Notes: generated by a model not told the origin, from the letters alone. DNA of 64,000 nucleotides from an uncultured Lacinutrix sp. (GCF_947500325.1 NZ_CANMRQ010000014.1:1-64000); one strand, 5' to 3'. Numbered from the stretch's first letter, positions 43,374-51,462 are shown. Numbers and translations: made by a program.

Positions 43374-44249
43374 TTATTTAGTACAGCTTATAATATAGTA
43401 ACCAAAGCTTTTTATATGTAATCCAGATAATAGAGCATAGAATGAGCCTTTAAGATTATGTAAGCTTTCTCTTTTTAAGAGATTATTTGAAAATATTTTT
43501 TTTATAATAAATCCAAGGATGGCAAATGGAACATGTAAAACAGAAGGCGCTACTCTAAAAGAAACATCTTCTACTTTAATATTTTTAAAACCTAATATTT
43601 TTAAATCATTTTCAATATTCTCTATTAACCCCAAATTACTTAAACTCCAATGTGAGCAAAGTTTCCTGTACGCGTAATTTGAGCCATAGCATAATTCTTT
43701 TTCTTCTTTTTTCAAGAAGGCATCAGCAATAACGAACCTTCCGTTAGGTTTTAATATACGATAGGCTTCTTTTAAAGATTTTTTATTATGACCATCGTGA
43801 CATAAGCTTTCAATAGCTAAAGCCGCATCAAAAGTATTTGGTTTAAACGAAGTGTTATTGTAATTTTTATTTAATATAGTACCATTCTTACCTCTTAGTA
43901 ATTGGTTGCCTTTTTCTACTTGAAAGCTTGAAAGTGTTACTCCAAAAACAGATATGTTTTTGATTTTTTTTAAAGCATATCTCATTGTGCCTCCAGCACC
44001 GCAACCCAAATCTATAAGATTATTTTTTTTGTTTTTTAGATTTAATCGCTTAAGTACTTGATTATTCATTTCGTTAAGCATAGTATTTCTTTTAAAGAGA
44101 CTGTTTTTAAAAGGCGAGTAATAACCAAAATGCATATTTAAATCTTTACTCCAAAATTCATAATCTTCAGTAGCAACATTGTAGAAATCTATCATTTCTA
44201 TTTTGTCTTTTTTTAATTTTTTTTGCTGATTAAGTAGTATTGATTTCAT
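43374..44249 (-). CDS. class I SAM methyltransferase, sterol/tocopherol C-methyltransferase-like
   Basis: At 291 aa it has strong motif I LIDLGCGAGGTMRYAL (residues 79-94), post-I GVTLSSFQVEKGNQLL (the G-V-T-L-S-x-x-Q pattern of the SMT/gamma-tocopherol group), FDAALAIESLCHDGHN as motif II and LKPNGRFVIADAF as motif III. The N-terminal YDxVxxDYEFWSKDLNMHFGYY motif is also typical. It probably methylates a hydrophobic acceptor such as an isoprenoid, quinone or fatty chain. It lies 12 bases after the small membrane gene and 5 bases before the DoxX-like gene. Confidence 0.78.
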   Translation of the reverse strand: MKSILLNQQKKLKKDKIEMIDFYNVATEDYEFWSKDLNMHFGYYSPFKNSLFKRNTMLNEMNNQVLKRLNLKNKKNNLIDLGCGAGGTMRYALKKIKNISVFGVTLSSFQVEKGNQLLRGKNGTILNKNYNNTSFKPNTFDAALAIESLCHDGHNKKSLKEAYRILKPNGRFVIADAFLKKEEKELCYGSNYAYRKLCSHWSLSNLGLIENIENDLKILGFKNIKVEDVSFRVAPSVLHVPFAILGFIIKKIFSNNLLKRESLHNLKGSFYALLSGLHIKSFGYYIISCTK

Positions 44250-44261
44250 AATTGTTTAATC

Positions 44262-44636
44262 TTAAATGTTTAGCAATAGTTCACTCTTTTTTTCTAGATA
44301 ATATTCTTTTGTAACACTATCTAAAAGGGTAATAAAATATACAGAAATAGATAATGGAATAATTATTAGACCAATTACAAATCCAAATGTGTTTTCTAAA
44401 GAGTTTGGCCATGGAATTAACCAACCAATCCAATATATTACTACAAAAGACCAATAATTGAACAGTTTGTTTTTATTTTTTTTAGATGTAGATTTCCAAT
44501 AAAAAATAAGAATTAAAGACGTTAAAACTTGAGTTACACCTAGTACTACTTGAGCATATAATCCCAATATTACAGTTAAATAAAGTATAGCTGTCGTTAT
44601 GATGATAAATAGGTTGATGTTGTTTAAATATTTCAT
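44262..44636 (-). CDS. hypothetical four-helix membrane protein, first gene after the GbsR-type regulator
   Basis: Unrecognised 124-aa protein with hydrophobic segments at about 8-25, 28-46, 60-78 and 84-110. No known motif. The start is 17 bases downstream of a 26-bp operator-like palindrome identical in half-sites to the one before the regulator gene, so it is likely the first gene of the repressed operon running to 41099. Confidence 0.5.
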   Translation of the reverse strand: MKYLNNINLFIIITTAILYLTVILGLYAQVVLGVTQVLTSLILIFYWKSTSKKNKNKLFNYWSFVVIYWIGWLIPWPNSLENTFGFVIGLIIIPLSISVYFITLLDSVTKEYYLEKKSELLLNI

Positions 44637-44652
44637 AATTTTTAATTGTTTT

Positions 44653-44678
44653 AAACTTTCAGAAAAAATTGAAAGTTT
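44653..44678. promoter_or_regulatory. second GbsR-type operator, upstream of the membrane/methyltransferase operon
   Basis: Arms AAACTTTCA and TGAAAGTTT enclose 8 bases. This is the same arm sequence, spacer length and total length (26 bp) as the site at 45219-45244. It lies between the regulator stop and the next start codon. Confidence 0.7.
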
Positions 44679-44691
44679 TATTTAAATTTTT

Positions 44692-45195
44692 TTATTTAAA
44701 AAGTTTAAGAACAGATTTTGTTATCCAGTTTTGTTTTTGATTTACTAGTTTGTTTATCATAGCATCTGCTGTCTCGGTTAATTCATGTAATGCTTTAGTT
44801 TGTTTAATTAATTCTTTAGTTTTTGCTGTGCCATCGTTTTTAATAGAAGACACTTCGTCTAGTACTTTAATTACTGGTTTTATTTCTCTTCGACTTCTTT
44901 CTTTTGCTACAATTCTTGCTAATTCTTGTACGTCTTTTTCTGTAGTGAAAAATTCTTTTCTTTCTCCAGCAACAAATGTTTTAGTGACGATACCCCAATC
45001 CATTAATTGTCTTAAATTCATAGAAGTATTACCTCTAGAAATTTTTAAATCTTCCATTATCTCTTCCATAGATAATGGTTTTGTAGAAATAAAAAGTAAC
45101 GCTTGAATTTGTGCCATAGCTTTATTAATGCCCCAAAGAGAACCTAAGCTTCCCCAGGTACTAATGAATTTTATTTTTGCTTCTTTGTATTCCAT
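44692..45195 (-). CDS. GbsR/MarR-family winged-helix transcriptional regulator
   Basis: At 167 aa it begins FISTWGSLGSLWGINKAMAQIQALLF, which is the GbsR family hallmark. The winged helix-turn-helix follows (STKPLSMEEIMEDLKISRGNTSMNLRQL, residues 37-64) with a basic wing (GERKEFF). The C-terminal 70 residues are helical and probably mediate dimerisation. A perfect palindrome 24 bases upstream overlaps the promoter (-7 box TATATTTG) and a second copy precedes the next gene. I infer an autorepressor that also controls the downstream operon. Ligand unknown. Confidence 0.88.
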   Translation of the reverse strand: MEYKEAKIKFISTWGSLGSLWGINKAMAQIQALLFISTKPLSMEEIMEDLKISRGNTSMNLRQLMDWGIVTKTFVAGERKEFFTTEKDVQELARIVAKERSRREIKPVIKVLDEVSSIKNDGTAKTKELIKQTKALHELTETADAMINKLVNQKQNWITKSVLKLFK

Positions 45196-45199
45196 GGTT

Positions 45200-45207
45200 C
45201 AAATATA
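45200..45207 (-). promoter_or_regulatory. -7 box TATATTTG of the GbsR-type regulator gene
   Basis: Exact TAnnTTTG on the minus strand. A TTG within the adjacent palindrome, 18 bases upstream, could be the -33, so a bound repressor would block RNA polymerase. Confidence 0.6.
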
Positions 45208-45218
45208 CAATAATTTTT

Positions 45219-45244
45219 AAACTTTCAATAATTATTGAAAGTTT
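45219..45244. promoter_or_regulatory. GbsR-type operator 1: perfect 26-bp palindrome
   Basis: 13-bp arms beginning AAACTTTCAATAA are exact reverse complements. It lies 24 bases upstream of the regulator start and overlaps the last two bases of the gene ending at 45243. Confidence 0.75.
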
Positions 45245-46034
45245 ATTTTATTTGTAAATGAATATGATCATCATGTCTTACTGCTTTACAACCATGAAAC
45301 CTTATTTTATTGTAGCGGTTTAATTTTAGTTCTGTTTTTAAATAAGGTTCAATAAATATTTTTTGAGTTGCGGATTTTGATAGAAAAGTTGTAATAATTT
45401 TTTTAGTGGCATTTGCATCAAAATCTAAATTGTTTATTGTGCCAAGAGTAAGGTATTTAGGGAAATCATATTGCCAATAGCCTTTTTCTATGCAATTTTT
45501 AGTTGCTATATTTTCTTTTTTTACATAAACACCATAGCCAGATATAGATGGCTTTTTATTTGTTGATAGCCCATTTTTAGTTTTATACATAAAACAGATG
45601 TCAATTTTTTTGCCATCATTATGACTTCTATGCGGGAGTAGAGGAAATCCATCATAAAATGGGAAGTTTGCGTCTAAATAAGTGATTTTTATGTTGTCTT
45701 GTTCTATTAAAGATAAAGCAGAATCTTCTAATAGTTTTTTTAATTTGGGTTTTACATAATTTCTAAAAAGAATAGGATAGGTAATGTTTTTACATTTTAG
45801 ACCTTGTTTAGAAATAGGAAGTCTTACTCTTCCAAAATAGTTAGCTATAGGAGGAATAATAACTGCATTGAAAAGTAAATATAGAGCTATAAAAACATAT
45901 CTTTTTTTCCATTGTTTTAATTTACATAGTATTAAGGTAAGGACCCAAATAAAGCCTCCAACTTGTGTTAAAGCGGTAAGTAAAATAATCCATACAATAT
46001 GAGTTATTATTTTAAATACGTTTTTAATAGACAT
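45243..46034 (-). CDS. membrane-anchored LAS-type (M74/M15-like) metallopeptidase candidate
   Basis: From ATG 46034 it has 263 aa; the ATG at 46055 lies inside a terminator hairpin. Two N-terminal helices (about 7-40 and 45-65) precede an extracytoplasmic domain. HNDGKKID fits HxxGxxxD and the C-terminal RHDDHIHLQIK supplies an HxH, the zinc-site pattern of MepA-like murein endopeptidases and D,D-carboxypeptidases (His and Asp at about 138 and 145, last His about 259). I infer a peptidoglycan hydrolase. The rest of the domain is divergent, so it may act on another peptide. Confidence 0.55.
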   Translation of the reverse strand: MSIKNVFKIITHIVWIILLTALTQVGGFIWVLTLILCKLKQWKKRYVFIALYLLFNAVIIPPIANYFGRVRLPISKQGLKCKNITYPILFRNYVKPKLKKLLEDSALSLIEQDNIKITYLDANFPFYDGFPLLPHRSHNDGKKIDICFMYKTKNGLSTNKKPSISGYGVYVKKENIATKNCIEKGYWQYDFPKYLTLGTINNLDFDANATKKIITTFLSKSATQKIFIEPYLKTELKLNRYNKIRFHGCKAVRHDDHIHLQIK

Positions 46035-46036
46035 GC

Positions 46037-46064
46037 AAAAGGCGTTAGATATCATTCCAACGCC
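46037..46064 (-). terminator. terminator of the M3 peptidase gene
   Basis: On the minus strand GGCGTT (46064-46059), a 12-base loop and AACGCC (46046-46041) are followed by UUUU. It ends 3 bases before the next start codon. Confidence 0.72.
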
Positions 46065-46094
46065 TATATATTATATTTATTTTAAAAAAGAATC

Positions 46095-48125
46095 TTATTT
46101 AATTAAACCTGCGCGTTTTAATAAAGCTTCAGGTTTTGGTGCTTGACCTCTAAAACGTTTATATAAAACCATTGGGTTTTCTGTGCCACCTTGAGACAAT
46201 ACATGCTCTTTAAACTTAGTAGCTATTTCTTTATTGAATATGCCTTCTTGTTTAAAATAATCAAATGCATCAGCATCTAAAACTTCTGCCCATTTGTAGC
46301 TATAATAACCGGAAGAATAACCACCTTGAAATATATGTGAAAACGCTGTGCTCATACAGTTTTCTTCTACATCTGGGTATAAGTTAGTGTTTTTAAAAGT
46401 TTCTTTTTCATAAGACTTAACATTGTCAATATGTGTAGGGTTTTTGCCATGCCAAGACATGTCTAGTAAGCCAAAACTAATTTGTCTTAATGTTTGCATA
46501 CCTTCATGAAATGTTGCAGATTCCTTTATTTTATTAACTAAGTCCATTGGTATAATTTCTCCAGTTTCATAGTGTTTAGCAAATAGCTCTAAAGCTTCTT
46601 TTTCATAACACCAATTTTCCATAACCTGACTAGGTAATTCTACAAAATCCCAGAATACGCTTGTTCCAGATAAACTAGGATAAGTTGTGTTTGCTAGTAT
46701 ACCATGTAATGCATGACCAAACTCATGGAATAAAGTAGTGACTTCATTAAAAGTTAATAAAGAAGGTTTACTTTTTGTAGGCTTGGTAAAATTGCAAACT
46801 ATTGAAACATGTGGTCTTTCTTCTTCATTGTTTTTAACAAACTGAGATTTGTAAGATGTCATCCATGCGCCATTACGTTTTCCTTTTCTTGGGAAGAAAT
46901 CAGCATAAAAAAGAGATGTGAAACCGCCATTTTCATTAGTAACTTTATAAGTTAGAACATCTTCATGGTACTTATCTACATCATTAATTTCTTCAAAAGA
47001 TAAACCAAAAAGTTTTTTAGCTACTATAAAAGCGCCATTTATAACATTTTCTAATTTAAAGTATGGTTTTAATAATTCGTCATCTAAGCTAAAAAGTTTT
47101 TGTTTTAACTTTTCAGAATAATAAGCGGCATCCCATTTTTCTAGTCTGTCAATTTTGTCTATGTCTTTTGCAAAATTTTCAAGGTTTTTAAATTCATTTT
47201 CTGCTGCAGGTTTGGCTTTTAGTAGTAAATCGTTTAAAAAGTTTAAAACAGTTTCTGGAGTTTCGGCCATGCGTTCTTCTAATATAAAATGTGCATGTGT
47301 TTTATAACCTAAAATATTGGCACGTTCAAAACGTAAATTTGCAATATCTAAAACAATATTTTGATTGTCTAGCTTATCTTCCTTAAAGGCTTTGCTTCCT
47401 GCAGCTTTAGAGAGTGTCTCACGGAGTTTGCGATTATCGGCATACGTCATGAATGGTATATAACTTGGGTAGTCTAAAGTGATTAGCCAACCTTGCTTGT
47501 TTTTACTTTCAGCTAATTGTTTTGCTGCTTCTTTAGCACCATCTGGTAGGCCAGATAGTTGATCTTCATTAGTAATTAATAGCTCGTACTTATTTGTTTC
47601 TGCTAAGACATTTTCTCCAAATTGTAATTTAAGTTTAGAGAGTTTTTTATCTATTTCTCTAAGTTTTTGTTTTTCTATAGTATTTAAATTGGCTCCATTC
47701 CTAGAAAAACTTTTATATTTTTTATCTAATAGCGTGTTTTGTTCTGTAGAAAGATTTAAATTTTGTTTGTTTTCATATACAGCCTTTACGCGTAGAAATA
47801 ATTCTTCATTCAAGGTGATATCATTTGAAAACTCAGATAATATGGGTGATATATCTTGAGCTATTTTTTGAATATCTTCATTAGTCTCAGCAGAATTTAA
47901 ATTGAAAAAAATACTTGTTACACGGTTTAATTGTTGTCCGGAAAACTCTAAAGCTTCAATTGTATTTTCAAAAGTAGCAGACTCAGTATTGCTAGTAATT
48001 ACGTTAATTTCTGCTTTAGTAGATTCAATTAACTTAAGAATTGCAGGCTTGAAATCTTCATTTTTTATTTGAGTGAATGGAGATGAATTGTATTTCGTCG
48101 AAAAGTTTTTTGTTAAAGTACTCAT
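46095..48125 (-). CDS. M3-family metallopeptidase (oligopeptidase A / dipeptidyl carboxypeptidase type)
   Basis: Zinc oligopeptidase, 676 aa, the usual size for bacterial M3A enzymes. The active site is TLFHEFGHALHGIL, with the third ligand Glu in the FVELPSQVMENW segment, followed by conserved GLLDMSWHGK and SYKWAEVLDADAF. No signal peptide is evident (MSTLTKNFSTKYNSSPFTQIKNEDFKPAI), which suggests cytoplasmic peptide recycling. It ends before a hairpin that overlaps the next gene's leader. The 386-base gap upstream holds two small-RNA candidates on the opposite strand. Confidence 0.93.
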   Translation of the reverse strand: MSTLTKNFSTKYNSSPFTQIKNEDFKPAILKLIESTKAEINVITSNTESATFENTIEALEFSGQQLNRVTSIFFNLNSAETNEDIQKIAQDISPILSEFSNDITLNEELFLRVKAVYENKQNLNLSTEQNTLLDKKYKSFSRNGANLNTIEKQKLREIDKKLSKLKLQFGENVLAETNKYELLITNEDQLSGLPDGAKEAAKQLAESKNKQGWLITLDYPSYIPFMTYADNRKLRETLSKAAGSKAFKEDKLDNQNIVLDIANLRFERANILGYKTHAHFILEERMAETPETVLNFLNDLLLKAKPAAENEFKNLENFAKDIDKIDRLEKWDAAYYSEKLKQKLFSLDDELLKPYFKLENVINGAFIVAKKLFGLSFEEINDVDKYHEDVLTYKVTNENGGFTSLFYADFFPRKGKRNGAWMTSYKSQFVKNNEEERPHVSIVCNFTKPTKSKPSLLTFNEVTTLFHEFGHALHGILANTTYPSLSGTSVFWDFVELPSQVMENWCYEKEALELFAKHYETGEIIPMDLVNKIKESATFHEGMQTLRQISFGLLDMSWHGKNPTHIDNVKSYEKETFKNTNLYPDVEENCMSTAFSHIFQGGYSSGYYSYKWAEVLDADAFDYFKQEGIFNKEIATKFKEHVLSQGGTENPMVLYKRFRGQAPKPEALLKRAGLIK

Positions 48126-48203
48126 TTACAGTGTTATAAATTTTTAAAAGCTTAAAAGTTACTGGCTTTGTGTTAAATATATGTCAAATATTAGTTAAAT
48201 TCG

Positions 48204-48294
48204 CCTCAGATTTTTTCTCGAGAGTTGGTTACTCTCTTAAAAATTATTGATTAATAGCGATGAAAAGCCTCAAATTTATTTGGGGCTTTTTTTT
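48204..48294 (+). ncRNA. candidate small RNA 1
   Basis: Non-coding stretch with a hairpin GAGAGT/ACTCTC (48220-48225, 48231-48236), an AU-rich linker, the box GATTAATAGCGAT (48249-48261) and a rho-independent terminator (48263-48294) in the + direction although no + strand gene precedes it. A TAAATTCG -7-like element at 48196-48203 would start the RNA near 48209. Candidate 2 downstream repeats the same order of elements. The 5' end is approximate. Family not identified. Confidence 0.5.
48263..48294 (+). terminator. terminator of candidate small RNA 1
   Basis: A 13-bp stem AAAAGCCTCAAAT (48263-48275) with 48278-48290 including one G-U pair, followed by a T run. Confidence 0.78.
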
Positions 48295-48404
48295 ATCTCT
48301 TATAGTTTAAATTGAGAAGGAATACGTATTAAAATTACTTTTCATCGATTATTTATGCATTTCGTCTAAACTTTTATTTTTTTTAAGCTCAATTCTTCTG
48401 TTTG

Positions 48405-48506
48405 AGATCTATTTAAGAGATTTGCTATAAGTTTTTTTGATGTGAGTAAAACTCATATATAGAAGATTAATAGCGATTGAAAGCCCAGGAGACTGGGCTT
48501 TCTTAA
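48405..48506 (+). ncRNA. candidate small RNA 2
   Basis: Same architecture as candidate 1: hairpin TGAGT/ACTCA (48443-48455), a 9-base AU-rich linker, the box GATTAATAGCGAT (48465-48477) continuing TGAAAAGCC, then a terminator stem (48481-48502). The shared 21 to 22 bases at 48249-48269 and 48465-48486 differ by one inserted base. The 5' boundary is a guess; no good -7 box is seen. No open reading frame. Confidence 0.45.
48481..48506 (+). terminator. terminator of candidate small RNA 2
   Basis: 9-bp stem AAAGCCCAG/CTGGGCTTT with GAGA loop and a TTTCTTAATTT tail. It ends 7 bases before the convergent purE stop. Confidence 0.78.
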
Positions 48507-48512
48507 TTTATA

Positions 48513-48995
48513 TTATTTAAGTTTTTTAGAAGCTGTTTCTACTTTCAATTTTAATCCTTCTTTATAAGCCAAGATCTTATCTAAAACACATTTGTCGCTA
48601 GATCCAATTATTTGAGCAGCTAATATCCCAGCATTTTTTGCACCATCTAAAGCAACGGTAGCAACTGGTACGCCACCTGGCATTTGTAATATAGATAAGA
48701 TAGAATCCCATCCATCTATAGAGTTTCTACTTTTTACTGGTACTCCAATAACAGGTAAAGGAGACATAGATGCAACCATTCCAGGTAAATGCGCAGCTCC
48801 ACCAGCTCCTGCAACAATTACAGATATTCCACGTGTATGTGCATTTTTGCTATAGTCAAATAGTTTCTCTGGTGTTCTATGTGCAGATACAATATCTACT
48901 TCAACTTCAATATCAAAACCTTTTAAAATATCTATTGCCTCTTGCATTATTGGAAGATCACTATCACTTCCCATTATTACGCCAACTTTACTCAT
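48513..48995 (-). CDS. purE: N5-carboxyaminoimidazole ribonucleotide mutase
   Basis: Class I PurE, 160 aa, converting N5-CAIR to CAIR in purine synthesis. GVIMGSDSDLPIM (residues 5-17) binds the phosphate, SAHRTPEKLFDY carries the catalytic His, and VAGAGGAAHLPGM and PVIGVPV complete the active site. It starts 3 bases after the purK stop, so both enzymes of the bacterial two-step route are made together. Confidence 0.96.
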   Translation of the reverse strand: MSKVGVIMGSDSDLPIMQEAIDILKGFDIEVEVDIVSAHRTPEKLFDYSKNAHTRGISVIVAGAGGAAHLPGMVASMSPLPVIGVPVKSRNSIDGWDSILSILQMPGGVPVATVALDGAKNAGILAAQIIGSSDKCVLDKILAYKEGLKLKVETASKKLK

Positions 48996-48998
48996 AAT

Positions 48999-50153
48999 TT
49001 ATTTACTTATAACTTTTATGGTGTTTTTTACTTTTTCAGCAATTTGCCTTGCTATATTTAAATCTTCATTAACAATGGTTACATGTCCCATTTTGCGAAA
49101 TGGACGTGTTTGTTTCTTGCCATAGATATGAGGTGTTACACCTTCCATTTTCATAATACTATCTATGTTTTTATAAATAACACCTCCTGTATGACCTTCA
49201 GCTCCAACTAAATTTACCATAATACCACCAACTTTACTTTCGGTCTTACCTAATGGTAAATTTAAAATAGCTCTAATATGTTGTTCAAACTGCGAAGTGT
49301 AACTCGCTTCAATGGTTTGATGTCCTGAGTTATGAGGTCTTGGAGCAACTTCATTTATTAATATTTCGTCATTTTGTGTTTGAAATAACTCTACAGCTAA
49401 TAAACCAACATGGTTAAATGTTCTGGAAACGTTAAGAGCCACTTCTTGAGCTTTTTTAGCAACTTCATTAGAAATACGTGCTGGACAAATAACATACTCT
49501 ACTTGATTTGCTTCAGGATGAAATTCCATTTCAACTACTGGATATGTTTTTATTTCTCCATTTGAATTTCGTGCTACTATTACAGCTAATTCATTTTTGA
49601 AATCTACTAACTGTTCGGCAATACATTCGCCTTTGGGTAGGCCATCTAAATCTTTAAGAGAACGAACAATTTTTACACCAGTTCCATCATAACCAAATTG
49701 AGCACTCTTCCATACAAATGGAAATTGTAATCCGCCATTTAGAACAGTCTCTTTTATTTCTGATAGGTAAGCGAAACGAGAAAATGCCGATGTTGGTAAT
49801 TTATGATCTAAATAGAATAATTTTTGCTTAGCCTTATTTTGAATAATCCTTAAATTCTGAGACGAAGGAAATACTTTTACTCCTTCTTTTTCTAGTTTTT
49901 CAAGAGCATCTACGTTTACATTTTCAATTTCGAAAGTGAGAATATCAACACGTTTCCCAAAATTGTAAACGGTATCAAAATCCATTAAATCTCCTTTTGT
50001 AAATTGATTACATGCTATTTTGCATGGTGCTTCATCACTTGAATCTAAAACATGAGTCGTAATATCAAATGTTCTAGTAACATTAAGCATCATTTTACCT
50101 AATTGGCCACCGCCTAAAATTCCTAATTTAAATTGCGAAGAAAAGTAATTCAT
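48999..50153 (-). CDS. purK: N5-carboxyaminoimidazole ribonucleotide synthase
   Basis: ATP-grasp enzyme, 384 aa, making N5-CAIR from AIR, bicarbonate and ATP as substrate for PurE. It begins LGILGGGQLGKMML (residues 10-23). FPFVWKSAQFGYDGTGV carries the ATP-binding Lys and flexible loop, VAEQLVDF-like CIAEQLVDFKNELAV the hinge, and INEVAPRPHNSGHQTIEA the metal-binding and substrate region. On the minus strand a TATTTTTG -7 box lies 20 bases upstream. Confidence 0.95.
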   Translation of the reverse strand: MNYFSSQFKLGILGGGQLGKMMLNVTRTFDITTHVLDSSDEAPCKIACNQFTKGDLMDFDTVYNFGKRVDILTFEIENVNVDALEKLEKEGVKVFPSSQNLRIIQNKAKQKLFYLDHKLPTSAFSRFAYLSEIKETVLNGGLQFPFVWKSAQFGYDGTGVKIVRSLKDLDGLPKGECIAEQLVDFKNELAVIVARNSNGEIKTYPVVEMEFHPEANQVEYVICPARISNEVAKKAQEVALNVSRTFNHVGLLAVELFQTQNDEILINEVAPRPHNSGHQTIEASYTSQFEQHIRAILNLPLGKTESKVGGIMVNLVGAEGHTGGVIYKNIDSIMKMEGVTPHIYGKKQTRPFRKMGHVTIVNEDLNIARQIAEKVKNTIKVISK

Positions 50154-50172
50154 TAAAATGATTGATTTGGTA

Positions 50173-50180
50173 CAAAAATA
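50173..50180 (-). promoter_or_regulatory. purK -7 box TATTTTTG
   Basis: Exact TAnnTTTG on the minus strand, 20 bases before the purK start; -33 unclear. Confidence 0.5.
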
Positions 50181-50244
50181 CGTTTAAAAATGAAAAGAAA
50201 GCTATAAAAATTTGATGAAAATCGCATATCGATTAACAAATCCT

Positions 50245-50252
50245 TATCTTTG
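50245..50252 (+). promoter_or_regulatory. hpt-adk -7 box TATCTTTG
   Basis: Exact TAnnTTTG, 21 bases before the start codon at 50274. The nearest TTTG upstream is 30 bases away, so the -33 is weak. Confidence 0.55.
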
Positions 50253-50273
50253 CAGCTTTCATAAAAATAAGCC

Positions 50274-51383
50274 ATGATAAAGCTTCACGATAAATATTTT
50301 AAACCGTTTATATCTGAACAAGAAATAAGCGATACTGTTTCTAGAATGGCAGCAGAGGTTGCTAACGATTTAGGTGATGAAGTGCCTGTTTTTATTGGTA
50401 TTTTGAATGGTTCATTTATGTTTGTAAGTGATTTTGTAAAAAAATACCCCAAACCTTGCGAGGTCACATTTATAAAATTAGCATCTTATGAAGGGGTTAA
50501 GTCGACTGAAGATATCCAGAGACTTATTGGATTAACACAAGATTTAACAAATAGAACTGTTGTAATTCTTGAAGATATAATAGATTCTGGAAACACACTG
50601 CATGAAGTACACCGTATCTTTAAAAATGAAAATGTAAAGCAACTACTTATTGCTACATTGTTTTACAAACCAAATGCATATAAAAAAGACTTTAAATTAC
50701 ATTATGTTGGTATAGAGATTCCTAATAAATTCATAGTTGGTTATGGATTAGATTATGATGGTCTAGGAAGAGATTTACCAGCAGTTTATCAAATAAAAAC
50801 AACACAACACATGACTAATTTAGTATTATTTGGTCCTCCAGGAGCAGGTAAAGGCACGCAAGCTAATTTTTTAAAAGAAAAGTATAATTTGGTACACATT
50901 TCTACTGGAGATGTTTTTCGTTTTAATATGAAAAATGGCACAGCATTGGGGAATTTAGCACAGTCTTATATAGATAAAGGCGACTTAGTTCCAGATCAAG
51001 TTACAATAGATATGCTAGAAGCTGAAGTTGAAAAAAATGCAGATGCTCAAGGTTTTATATTTGATGGGTTTCCAAGAAATGAATTTCAAGCCAAAGCTTT
51101 AGATAGAATTATGGATAGTAAAGATTCTAAAGTTAATGCTATGATCGCTTTAGAAGTAGAAGATGAGGTTTTGGTTAAGCGATTGTTAGAACGTGGTAAA
51201 ACTAGTGGTCGTAAAGATGATTCTGATGAAAATATTATTAGAAACAGAATCGCAGTATATTATGACGAAACAGCTATTTTAAAAGACTATTATTCTGGAC
51301 AAGATAAATATTTTGGAGTTGATGGCTTTGGAAGTATAGAAGATATTACTGGACGTTTATGTGAGGTAATAGATAAATTATAA
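50274..51383 (+). CDS. adk: hypoxanthine phosphoribosyltransferase / adenylate kinase fusion
   Basis: One open frame of 369 aa encodes two complete purine enzymes. Residues 1-178 are HPRT: GSFMFVSDF, then the PRPP-binding VVILEDIIDSGNT (96-108). Residues 180-369 are adenylate kinase: P-loop GPPGAGKGT (187-195), STGDVFRFN, FIFDGFPRN and a short LID (RGKTSGRKDDSDENIIRNR) without zinc Cys. A Met at residue 180 (ATG 50811) is exactly where Adk would normally start, so separate translation from an internal start is possible. No stop codon lies between the two parts. Confidence 0.93.
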   Translation: MIKLHDKYFKPFISEQEISDTVSRMAAEVANDLGDEVPVFIGILNGSFMFVSDFVKKYPKPCEVTFIKLASYEGVKSTEDIQRLIGLTQDLTNRTVVILEDIIDSGNTLHEVHRIFKNENVKQLLIATLFYKPNAYKKDFKLHYVGIEIPNKFIVGYGLDYDGLGRDLPAVYQIKTTQHMTNLVLFGPPGAGKGTQANFLKEKYNLVHISTGDVFRFNMKNGTALGNLAQSYIDKGDLVPDQVTIDMLEAEVEKNADAQGFIFDGFPRNEFQAKALDRIMDSKDSKVNAMIALEVEDEVLVKRLLERGKTSGRKDDSDENIIRNRIAVYYDETAILKDYYSGQDKYFGVDGFGSIEDITGRLCEVIDKL

Positions 51384-51462
51384 TTTTATTCCTGTTTATT
51401 AAGGAATGATAATACTAAGTAAGTCCAAGAGATGTTAACTCTTACACTTATAACAAAAAACA

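Noticed and set aside
44653-44678. Second GbsR-type palindrome as a terminator
   Set aside because: There is no GC-rich stem or proper U tract on the minus strand, and the half-sites are identical to the promoter-proximal palindrome.
46035-46055. Upstream ATG for the LAS-type peptidase gene
   Set aside because: It lies in the loop of the M3 peptidase terminator, so the ATG at 46034 is preferred.
48770-48997. Plus-strand frame opposite purE
   Set aside because: Low-complexity antisense frame over a highly conserved enzyme.
50300-50310. AACCGTTTA inside hpt as a further LytTR half-site
   Set aside because: It is inside coding sequence with no second repeat at 12-base spacing.
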